Assembly (NCBI GenBank): GCA_007120615.1
Contig: SKNI01000298.1
Span: 1 to 6,115, forward strand
Source of the DNA: Myxococcales bacterium
GTDB taxonomy: Bacteria; Myxococcota_A; Bradymonadia; Bradymonadales; Bradymonadaceae
Length of the DNA stretch: 6,115 bases
Direction: 5' to 3'
This document shows positions 1 to 5,484 of the stretch, in pieces (position 1 is the stretch's first letter; each line of letters begins with the position of its first letter). The position numbers and the translations under genes are program-made. The notes under the pieces were generated by a model. The model worked only from the letters and a program-made list of their open reading frames with translations. It had not been told where the DNA came from and did no database searches.

Positions 1-1227
1 CACCGCGATGTGGTGCGCTCCATCATGGGACAACGGGCCCTGGGTCATACGCCCCAGCAGGAATCCTGGGATATCCTCATCGGCAAAAACCAGCGGGCCA
101 TCATCGAGCTCGGCTACGAGGGGATATCCGTCGAGCAGGTCGTGGAAGCTCGCATCAAGAAGAAGGCTTTTGGTCCTCGCTCCACCACGATCTCCGCGTT
201 GCAGAGCGTCGAGGATAGCATTCTCTACCTCGATAGCCTGCGCCATACGGAGACCCTGGGGGAGCGCAGTATCGCCCTGCTCATCGAAGAGATCGGCCCT
301 CAGAATGCCTTCGAGATCTTTGAGCAGGTCCGCCGGCTGGTCCATTTTTATCGATCTCAATCGTCGGGACTACCGGACTGGCTGCAGCGATTCGTGGCCA
401 CGGGCTATTCCCACTACGCCCGAATGCTTCCCGCGGCCTTCGCCGATACGGACACCGCTCCCGACGAAATCGCCAGCGCCATGGCGTTTATCTTTACCCT
501 GGAAAGCCTCGCCCTCTCCTTGGGATCGGATCGCTCGGAGTTGGAAATCGCAATCCGCCAATGTGCCGGGGTGGAGAGCACCGCAGATAAGATGGGATTG
601 TTGTGGTCCGCCCAGTGGCTCCTCGACCTTCGGAGTACCGAAGAGATTCAAGAGTTCTTTGACCGAGTATTGAACAATTCCCTGGCCACCCAACGACTCC
701 CCGACTACCTGACGGGCTTTATCCTGGCCATGCGCTTCGCCCCGAGAGTGGTCCGTATCGTCGTCGAGCTGATAAGCCGTGCCTTTGCCGAATTGCCCGA
801 CGAGATTTTGATGCCCTGGCTCCCCTCGCTGATCATGATGCTCGAACCCATGAGCGATGACCTGGTGTCGAGCCTGATCAACGAGGCCGGGATATGCTTT
901 CCCCGCGCCCTCAACGAACTCGACACCTGGACGCCGCCCTGGGAGACCCAGAAGCGGCCACAAAAAACCCAATCCGACAACCCGACGGCCCTGAGCGATA
1001 CCGAGAGAGCCACAGCCGAACTTCTCTTCCAATACCGTCACACGACCACCGCCGTCGCCCTCGCCATGGACATCAACCCAGATTGTTGGGACGACACCCA
1101 CCTTCACGGAATCATTGACCACGACTCCATGGACCCCGTACCCTCCAACGCGGGCGACGATGCAACAAGAAAGTTGCTTCGGGCCTACCCGGCCACGATG
1201 GACGCCGTCTCCCGGCTGGTCGAGTAA
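1..1227 (+). CDS. Large helical protein, C-terminal part (5' end outside window), possibly DUF5682-like
   Basis: The frame is open from base 1 (codons cac cgc gat gtg...) and ends at TAA 1225-1227. The GTG at 10 and the ATG at 25 have no ribosome binding site visible inside the window, so the gene probably begins upstream. The visible 408 codons give a soluble, mostly alpha-helical protein with no signal peptide or membrane segment. A run YLTGFILAMRFAPRVV, then helices, then LPDEILMPWLPSLIMMLEP at about residues 265-285 recalls the C-terminal half of DUF5682 proteins, which are about 700-800 aa and usually sit beside a MoxR-type ATPase and a VWA-domain protein. That match is from memory of the pattern, not a search. 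The last 85 residues are polar and less conserved-looking (PPWETQKRPQKTQ). The gene is convergent with the Cys-rich lipoprotein gene, 113 nt away. The reading frame is well supported; the family is a tentative guess. Confidence 0.8.
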   Translation, partial: HRDVVRSIMGQRALGHTPQQESWDILIGKNQRAIIELGYEGISVEQVVEARIKKKAFGPRSTTISALQSVEDSILYLDSLRHTETLGERSIALLIEEIGPQNAFEIFEQVRRLVHFYRSQSSGLPDWLQRFVATGYSHYARMLPAAFADTDTAPDEIASAMAFIFTLESLALSLGSDRSELEIAIRQCAGVESTADKMGLLWSAQWLLDLRSTEEIQEFFDRVLNNSLATQRLPDYLTGFILAMRFAPRVVRIVVELISRAFAELPDEILMPWLPSLIMMLEPMSDDLVSSLINEAGICFPRALNELDTWTPPWETQKRPQKTQSDNPTALSDTERATAELLFQYRHTTTAVALAMDINPDCWDDTHLHGIIDHDSMDPVPSNAGDDATRKLLRAYPATMDAVSRLVE

Positions 1228-1340
1228 CTCATCTCTTCTCACTGGCCACCGTCGCCGCCTTCGTTTTTATTGAATCCGACGCTCAACGCGAAGTCTGTGA
1301 GCGCGAAGAGGCACTCCATCAAATCCTCACCGACCTGCGA

Positions 1341-2525
1341 TCATCCACAATAGGGATAAAATAAATGCCAATTGCAGACCTGACCCGCAGAACAATGGCT
1401 GTCATTTGAGCAATGGCAGCGAAACTCCAGATTGCCGCAACTATTATAGGGACAGTCTGAATCGTAGATGCATTGGTTGGTATCGGGGTTGGGAACGCAC
1501 TGGCCCTGCCCATCACAGACTTCGCCGATGACCGGGCAGTCCAGATTATTTGTGCAAGGCGCCGCGCCGTCGTCGACGCAGATATTTTCATCGGTGCATA
1601 TATGGTCGACGTCGCAATCGGTATCGAACTCGCATTCCAAACATTCGAAATGATCAGAGCAGACGCCGTCTAAACAATCCTCATCGATCACACATTGGCG
1701 GCATTGGCCATCCACCTCATCGCAGACATCGCCGTCGCAATGGTCGTCCTCCAGACACTCCACGCAAATTTCCTCCCCGATACGGCAATACTCCTCACCG
1801 CAATCGGCATCGCTCTGACATCCGACACATAAGCCCAACGCCTCGTCGCAAGTAGTATCATCGGCACAATCCTCATCGACGAGACATTCAATACACTGGC
1901 CCTCATCACTGCAGAAATCTCCGTCACAATCCTCATCGGCGAGGCATTCGACACAGATAAATTCGGCAAGGTCGCAAGGTCCATCGGCGCAATGCTCGTC
2001 GTCGGTGCAACCCACACAGGCATTGATCTCCACATCACAAATGGGCAGCGGTGAGTCGCAGTCGCCATCATCCTGGCACTCCACACACTCGTAGTCGTCG
2101 GAGCAATGGAGCGCTTCGGGACAATCGATGTCTTGCAAACAATCACGACAGATTTGCTCGTCGACCTGACAGAGCTGACCGTCCAAACAGCCGGCCTCAA
2201 GCGTGCATTCAACACAATCATTGGTGGTGAGATCGCAGATAAGCGGCGCGCATTCTTCGTGATCCTGGCACCCCTGCGGCCTCGGGGTATCGGGCCTGTC
2301 GGCATCCAGATCGGACACGTCCAGATCGAAGGCGTCCAGATCGGAGGCGTCCAGATCGAAGGCGTCCAGATCGGAGGCGTCCTGGAATTCGGCGTCGTGA
2401 ACTCCCAGATCCCCGCTATCGATATCGGGTGAAATCCCCCCCGGCTCAAGGCGCCCCTCGGCGCAACCAATCAAGAGGGCCAGCACGATGACGGCGAAGT
2501 GACGCAATAGAATAGACGGATTCAT
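1341..2525 (-). CDS. Cys-rich lipoprotein with Asp-rich pentapeptide linker and 14 four-Cys modules
   Basis: ATG 2525-2523 to TGA 1343-1341, 394 aa. Residues 1-20 form a lipoprotein signal peptide (Arg8, hydrophobic 10-19) ending in the lipobox L-I-G-C with Cys21 as lipid anchor. Residues 44-73 are a linker of five-residue repeats (DAEFQ, DASDL, DAFDL, DASDL, DAFDL, DVSDL), very acidic. Residues 86-393 hold 14 consecutive modules, C-x5-C-x(4-6)-C-x(5-8)-C, mostly joined by two residues (VE, VG, IE, RQ); I count 56 Cys besides the anchor. Most modules have acidic residues just before the second Cys (as in DEDC). This matches the known Myxococcales-type Cys-rich repeat (TIGR04201 style), which annotation tools sometimes label Dickkopf-like. 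Such proteins are exported and presumably disulfide-bonded and surface-exposed; the partner is unknown. No canonical Shine-Dalgarno is seen; the start is chosen because the signal peptide follows directly. It lies 139 nt downstream of the beta-rich lipoprotein gene, so it may have its own promoter. Confidence 0.93.
   Translation of the reverse strand: MNPSILLRHFAVIVLALLIGCAEGRLEPGGISPDIDSGDLGVHDAEFQDASDLDAFDLDASDLDAFDLDVSDLDADRPDTPRPQGCQDHEECAPLICDLTTNDCVECTLEAGCLDGQLCQVDEQICRDCLQDIDCPEALHCSDDYECVECQDDGDCDSPLPICDVEINACVGCTDDEHCADGPCDLAEFICVECLADEDCDGDFCSDEGQCIECLVDEDCADDTTCDEALGLCVGCQSDADCGEEYCRIGEEICVECLEDDHCDGDVCDEVDGQCRQCVIDEDCLDGVCSDHFECLECEFDTDCDVDHICTDENICVDDGAAPCTNNLDCPVIGEVCDGQGQCVPNPDTNQCIYDSDCPYNSCGNLEFRCHCSNDSHCSAGQVCNWHLFYPYCG
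2306..2380. repeat. Tandem 15-bp repeat, five copies, inside the Cys-rich lipoprotein gene
   Basis: Five head-to-tail 15-bp units: 2306-2320, 2321-2335, 2336-2350, 2351-2365 and 2366-2380. The second to fifth alternate ccagatcgaaggcgt and ccagatcggaggcgt, so 2321-2350 and 2351-2380 are an exact 30-bp duplication. The first differs at its end (ccagatcggacacgt), and 2381-2395 is a degraded further copy. The unit is in frame and encodes the Asp-rich pentapeptides of the linker between the lipid anchor and the Cys modules. Copy number can change by replication slippage without shifting the frame, which would only alter linker length. Confidence 0.95.
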
Positions 2526-2664
2526 GAGGCGACCATTTAGTAGTCGATCAGGCGGCTCAGCCCTAATTGGAAGAGCGAAGACGAAAGTACAGCCAGCAAA
2601 GGAGAAGTCTGGCGCAACCAGCAGCGAAGTTCAAGTTAGGTCCGAAGGCCTGGCGGGCGACGCG
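2526..2664. other. 139-nt gap between two lipoprotein genes
   Basis: This stretch lies between the TGA of the beta-rich lipoprotein and the ATG of the Cys-rich lipoprotein, both on the - strand. I find no convincing -35/-10 pair and no hairpin followed by a U-run. A 5-bp stem (GCCAG at 2592-2596 with CTGGC at 2609-2613, 12-nt loop) is too weak to call. The gap could hold the promoter of the Cys-rich gene, or simply be an untranslated spacer of a longer transcript. Confidence 0.4.
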
Positions 2665-3282
2665 TCAATAGCTTCGCAAATACACAGCGGGAAAGGGAAA
2701 CGTAAACCCAAACATCAACGACCAATTATGGCCGATCTCCCAATTTGTGCGCAGATACATGACTTCGAAAATCTTCAATGTGGCCTGAATCCCGAGCCGC
2801 CTCGACGAGGGCTGCATACTAAGCCCCCCGGAGAATCTGGTTGTCATTCCATCCTCTTCGTCGATGAGAAGTCCCGTTCCCAACTCTGCATATAATCGAC
2901 TGTCGATGTCCCCCTGCGATGAATAGGGAATCCACCCCACAAAGAGAAGTGGAGTATTGAGAAAATGCAAATAAGACAAGCTCGAGCCCAGTATTTTTCC
3001 GGTCTCCTCGATAGAGGAGCCGCCCACGAAGAGTTCTCCCCCAACCTGAAGCGTCCGCCGGCGCTCCGCACCGAAGGTCGCCCCCACCTCGAGCATCGGG
3101 GCGATGCCGCCGATGAGATACCAACCGCCAGGGTCGTCGGGGACCACGCGCTCCGGCTGCTCCATCTGAGATGGCGGCTCGTCAATCGCCCCGTCACCGG
3201 GCCGGTTTTTCTCGGAGGTAACGGTGACACACCCTGCCAACAGAAGAACCAGCCCCAGAAGCCAACATCGTGATTTCTTCAT
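2665..3282 (-). CDS. Beta-rich lipoprotein, probable outer-membrane protein of unknown function
   Basis: ATG 3282-3280 to TGA 2667-2665, 205 aa. Residues 1-17 form a lipoprotein signal peptide (KKSR, then hydrophobic residues) with lipobox L-A-G-C and anchor Cys18. A Pro/Glu-rich linker covers roughly residues 24-52. The remainder is a series of short alternating hydrophobic stretches rich in Gly and aromatics, such as GWYLIGGIAPMLEVGATFG, TLQVGGELFVGG, RLYAELGTGLLI and SLMFGFTFPF, ending in Tyr. This resembles a small outer-membrane beta-barrel or beta-sandwich, but I recognise no named family. The start codon overlaps the stop of the upstream 406-aa membrane protein gene as ATGA, and no separate Shine-Dalgarno is evident, so translation is probably coupled. 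That arrangement suggests the two proteins are needed together. Orientation and start are well supported; the fold is inferred from the strand pattern only. Confidence 0.88.
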   Translation of the reverse strand: MKKSRCWLLGLVLLLAGCVTVTSEKNRPGDGAIDEPPSQMEQPERVVPDDPGGWYLIGGIAPMLEVGATFGAERRRTLQVGGELFVGGSSIEETGKILGSSLSYLHFLNTPLLFVGWIPYSSQGDIDSRLYAELGTGLLIDEEDGMTTRFSGGLSMQPSSRRLGIQATLKIFEVMYLRTNWEIGHNWSLMFGFTFPFPAVYLRSY

Positions 3283-4499
3283 ATGCCACTACCGTCGCAG
3301 GCGTTTCGCGCATTCTGTTCGAACCGAATTCGATAGCCCCCGTCTTCATCTACAATCAATCGTTGGCTCTCATCGACCCCTCCCGAGGGGTGGGATTCTC
3401 CTGGTGGCAGCCGGCGCGGATACCCGTCAGCCTCCTCCTGTTGAGTTCGATATCGCGTCTCATATTGCTCGTAATAGGGCGCCGGACGTTGCTCGGCGTC
3501 GTATCGAAGCTCGATGATTTCCCCGTCAATATTCACTTCGAGTATGACCGTGGCCAGACGCAAATCCCGATTCCAGGCTCTCTGGTTATCGAATGCAAAT
3601 GGCAGATAAAACGAATGCGCATCTGCAAACTCTACTGCATCGATGGGGTCGGCCTCCACGGTCATTGCCACCTCATCAGGGCTGGAGGGATCTGCCACAA
3701 GCATTCGGGCCCGATCCACGGCGATCTCCCGTGAGCCGGGCTTTCGATTCTCAAGCCTCAATACCAGCCCCGCTCCTTCCTTTGTGGATCTGGCAAACCA
3801 GGAGCGAATCTCCACATCCTCAGGACATCGAATGACGGGATCGGTAATCTCCCACATGGGAAAGGTAGAAATCGTCTTCGGCGGCGCCGGCGTTCCCAGA
3901 CTCACCAATGACGCGGCCAATAAGGCTGCAAGGTGGGGTGGCCCGATGGATAATCGGTCTGTCGGCGGGCCCTTCTTTGGCTTCACCGTGACCGAAGACC
4001 ACCGCTTCAGCGCAAATTGGCGAGCGACAAGGACCATGGGCAGGCAAAATAGATCGGTCCAATCCATCGTAAAAACACCCCAGTAGCTGGCGGCCAGCGT
4101 ATTGGCTGATTCACTGAGATTGATCGCAGCAAACACGACTACGGTCAGCACCACCGCGACGTCCAAACAGATCCGCCTGCTCGCGATCAGAGACGTGATT
4201 CTGCCGGGAGGCAATAAACCTGCTACGCCCCGGGCCATAATATACAAGATAACGGCCAGGAGAATGGGAAAGAAGAAGAGCCCGGCTATGTCGCTTAATT
4301 TGCCGGTTATCGCCCCGTGCAGCCACCCCGATCCCTTCAATACATGGTCATTGACACCACATACCAAAATGGCCACCACCACAGCAGGATGGGCCAGGAG
4401 AACGATCGGATGTATTCGGGCATTTAATTCTCTCCCCCCGGTCGGTGGATCGGAATTTGCCCCCCAGAACTCCTCCGAAATCTCGCGCATCCAGTGCAA
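3279..4499 (-). CDS. Multi-pass membrane protein with TGKLSD motif and C-terminal extracytoplasmic domain
   Basis: TTG 4499-4497 to TGA 3281-3279, 406 aa. The TTG is preferred over the ATG at 4490-4488 because AGGAG lies 7 nt before the TTG. Hydrophobic segments lie at about residues 31-49, 71-96, 110-127, 149-163 and 189-203, the last two short. Between the first two is NDHVLK (50-55) and TGKLSDIAGLFFFP (65-78), with DWTDLFCLP at 146-154. I associate this set (NDHxLK, TGKLSD.AGL, D.TDL.aLP) with an unnamed family of bacterial membrane proteins; no activity is known to me. Residues 209 to about 320 look like a beta-sandwich (VLRLENRKPG, FYLPFAFDNQRAW, ATVILEVNIDGE). With five segments and the N-terminus inside, this domain would face the periplasm. 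The fifth segment resembles a signal peptide, so a fusion of a membrane module with an exported domain is possible. The tail 340-406 is polar, Pro/Glu/Arg-rich and probably disordered. Confidence 0.88.
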   Translation of the reverse strand: MHWMREISEEFWGANSDPPTGGRELNARIHPIVLLAHPAVVVAILVCGVNDHVLKGSGWLHGAITGKLSDIAGLFFFPILLAVILYIMARGVAGLLPPGRITSLIASRRICLDVAVVLTVVVFAAINLSESANTLAASYWGVFTMDWTDLFCLPMVLVARQFALKRWSSVTVKPKKGPPTDRLSIGPPHLAALLAASLVSLGTPAPPKTISTFPMWEITDPVIRCPEDVEIRSWFARSTKEGAGLVLRLENRKPGSREIAVDRARMLVADPSSPDEVAMTVEADPIDAVEFADAHSFYLPFAFDNQRAWNRDLRLATVILEVNIDGEIIELRYDAEQRPAPYYEQYETRYRTQQEEADGYPRRLPPGESHPSGGVDESQRLIVDEDGGYRIRFEQNARNACDGSGI

Positions 4500-4506
4500 T
4501 GTTCAA

Positions 4507-4511
4507 CTCCT
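4507..4511 (-). promoter_or_regulatory. Shine-Dalgarno AGGAG that selects the TTG start of the membrane protein gene
   Basis: On the - strand the sequence reads AGGAG, then TTGAACA, then TTG. The 7-nt spacing is ideal for the TTG at 4499. The same site would be 16 nt from the in-frame ATG at 4490, too far for efficient use. The start-codon choice for the 406-aa gene rests on this. Confidence 0.65.
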
Positions 4512-4540
4512 ACTGCAGCCGAGCCATCTCGCCAGTGTGC

Positions 4541-4544
4541 TTAG
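4541..4544 (+). repeat. Direct repeat TTAG, left target-site duplication
   Basis: TTAG immediately abuts the left 19-bp terminal inverted repeat and is repeated in direct orientation at 4709-4712 beyond the right one. TTAG fits the YTAR target known for the IS5 group. Before insertion, this copy would have contained the TAA stop (read on the - strand as cTAA) of the gene now ending at 4709. Confidence 0.6.
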
Positions 4545-4563
4545 TAGTACAACGTCACTTAGC
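4545..4563 (+). repeat. Left terminal inverted repeat, 19 bp
   Basis: TAGTACAACGTCACTTAGC. It matches the reverse complement of 4690-4708 at 18 of 19 positions; the single difference is c at 4553. Confidence 0.9.
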
Positions 4564-4689
4564 GTGTGAGACCACTCGGCGAGGCGTCTGTGACAAAGGC
4601 AAGGCGCGATCGGTGCAGGCGATGCCACCGCGCATCGTCGAACCGTCGCAACGCCGCCATTGGTGCAGACGACCGGCGATGGGCCGCAG

Positions 4690-4708
4690 GCTAAGTGACC
4701 TTGTACTA
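4690..4708 (-). repeat. Right terminal inverted repeat, 19 bp
   Basis: Read on the - strand it is TAGTACAAGGTCACTTAGC, the partner of 4545-4563. Its outer TAG lies directly after the TAA of the upstream gene, so the - strand now reads TAA TAG, two stops in tandem. Confidence 0.9.
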
Positions 4709-4712
4709 TTAG
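4709..4712 (+). repeat. Direct repeat TTAG, right target-site duplication
   Basis: Second copy of TTAG, abutting the right terminal repeat. Bases 4711-4709 are at the same time the TAA stop codon of the 205-aa gene read on the - strand. Confidence 0.6.
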
Positions 4713-5326
4713 ATTTCCGAGAAGGTCAACAACCACTCAAGGGCCGAGTGAAACCCTTTCGCGCGAATCACAGCCACCACCCGTGGCCAGTACTCGTAGT
4801 CGGTCTGTCCGGCCTGACTGGCCGTCTCCTTCATGCACTGCAGAAGTTCCTGTTCCAGGTTCCCAATCTCCTCCGACCCACAGATATGAGCCCTTCCCCA
4901 GTCCCAGTCTCGAGACGTAACCGCGTCGGGCATTGCGATAAAAAGTCCCACCGGTGGCAGACACCCCTGCAGATCATAGGTCTGCTCGAGATCAGCCACC
5001 AATTTCTCTCGCTGGAGTTCCAGCATCTCCAATTGCCCCTGGATCTCTTCGTTTGAATTCGTCGAGAGATAGCCGCAGATCGCAAGCCCAAAATTTGGAT
5101 GCATCGCAAGGTCCACTTCGTAATTCAAGGTGCTTCGCATCGATCCCGTTGGCTCTTGAACTTCCTCTGATATCGTCACCGTCCCAAACTCGAAGGGGCC
5201 ATTGATCAGCCTCTTGACATAAAACTCCGTGGGAATGTGATATCGATCGGGCTCTTCCATCTCGATGAAGGGTGCCGCAACGGACTCGGAACGAGACTTC
5301 TGTTGTATCGCTTCTATGACACTCAT
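4709..5326 (-). CDS. Hypothetical cytoplasmic protein with central coiled coil
   Basis: ATG 5326-5324 to TAA 4711-4709, 205 aa. The start is supported by AAGGGAGA (GGGAG at 5337-5333) 6 nt before the ATG. There is no signal peptide or membrane segment, and the composition is acidic. Residues 27-87 look beta-rich (YHIPTEFYVKRL, FEFGTVTISEEV, STLNYEVDLAM, FGLAICGYLS). Residues 91-117 (EEIQGQLEMLELQREKLVAD) are a strong helix, probably a short coiled coil, followed by a Gly/Pro-containing stretch (GCLPPVGLFIAMPD) and a helical C-terminus ending LTFSEI. I recognise no family. It is the first gene of the - strand group. Its stop codon lies within the direct repeat of the adjoining foldback element, so the protein end is the pre-insertion one; without the element the next start codon would be only 41 nt away, a typical operon distance. 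Confidence 0.85.
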   Translation of the reverse strand: MSVIEAIQQKSRSESVAAPFIEMEEPDRYHIPTEFYVKRLINGPFEFGTVTISEEVQEPTGSMRSTLNYEVDLAMHPNFGLAICGYLSTNSNEEIQGQLEMLELQREKLVADLEQTYDLQGCLPPVGLFIAMPDAVTSRDWDWGRAHICGSEEIGNLEQELLQCMKETASQAGQTDYEYWPRVVAVIRAKGFHSALEWLLTFSEI

Positions 5327-5484
5327 GAGCTTCTCCCTTGGTAGATGTCCTTGTCGTCACAATCTGGAGGTGCGCACTCGCCCTCCCACATCTCTTATCG
5401 ACGGATTGAGCGAGTTTGTGCGTGAATTTGAGAAATAGATTGCTTATTCTGTGTTCCCATTTCCTAGAAAAGGACGCTCCAATC
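5327..5484. promoter_or_regulatory. Divergent intergenic region, presumed promoters of both flanking genes
   Basis: This 158-nt region separates a - strand start at 5326 from a + strand start at 5485, so promoters for both directions must lie in it or beyond. Near the + strand gene it becomes AT-rich (about 5420-5470). Possible -10-like hexamers are TAGATT (5436-5441) and TATTCT (5445-5450), but neither has a good -35 box at the right distance, so I place no promoter exactly. No operator-like inverted repeat is obvious. Confidence 0.4.

Larger units (their letters stand above)
4545..4708. mobile_element. MITE-like foldback element, 164 bp, between two genes of the - strand group
   Basis: The two ends are inverted copies of TAGTACAA(c/g)GTCACTTAGC over 19 bp with one mismatch, flanked by direct TTAG repeats. 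The interior also pairs with itself: CCA 4572-4574 with TGG 4680-4682, CGTCTG 4585-4590 with CAGACG 4666-4671, GGC 4598-4600 with GCC 4656-4658, GCGA 4606-4609 with TCGC 4646-4649, and CGATGC 4620-4625 with GCATCG 4632-4637, leaving a six-base loop near the exact centre. The register stays constant to within a few bulged bases, so the whole element is one long imperfect hairpin. No ORF inside spans a transposase, so it would need to be mobilised in trans. Read as RNA from the operon strand it would be a hairpin of about 160 nt. The alternatives are a Tc1/IS630-type element with TA duplication (TA is the outermost dinucleotide at both ends), or a structured RNA or attenuator that is not mobile. 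Element family and copy number cannot be judged from one copy. Confidence 0.75.

Noticed and set aside
370..1242. 290-codon ORF on the - strand opposite the first gene
   Set aside because: It is antisense to a longer frame with coherent helical protein sequence. Its own translation is Gly/His/Val-rich and low in sense, and it has no plausible start context.
1280..1303. Inverted repeat CGCTCA / TGAGCG between the convergent genes, considered as a bidirectional terminator
   Set aside because: The stem is only 6 bp with a 12-nt loop and neither strand has a T-run after it. The TTTTT at 1264-1268 lacks a stem before it.
1245..1364. A + strand frame after the first gene reading TVAAFVFIESDAQREVCEREEALHQ..., which looks protein-like
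   Set aside because: There is no ATG, GTG or TTG in frame near its beginning, it is only about 38 residues, and its end overlaps the Cys-rich gene. It could be a remnant but cannot be supported as a gene.
1688..2470. 260-codon ORF on the - strand overlapping the Cys-rich gene in another frame
   Set aside because: It is a shifted reading of the repetitive Cys-rich gene, giving low-complexity runs such as repeated TPPIWTPSIW. The main frame has a signal peptide and regular Cys spacing.
1341..2525. The regular Cys spacing was considered as EGF-like or zinc-binding repeats
   Set aside because: The modules have four Cys in C-x5-C-x(4-6)-C-x(5-8)-C spacing on an exported protein; EGF has six Cys, and zinc knuckles are not expected outside the cytoplasm.
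4445..5056. 203-codon ORF on the + strand across the foldback element
   Set aside because: It runs antisense through two genes and a palindromic element, with an Arg/Pro-rich translation typical of a shadow frame.
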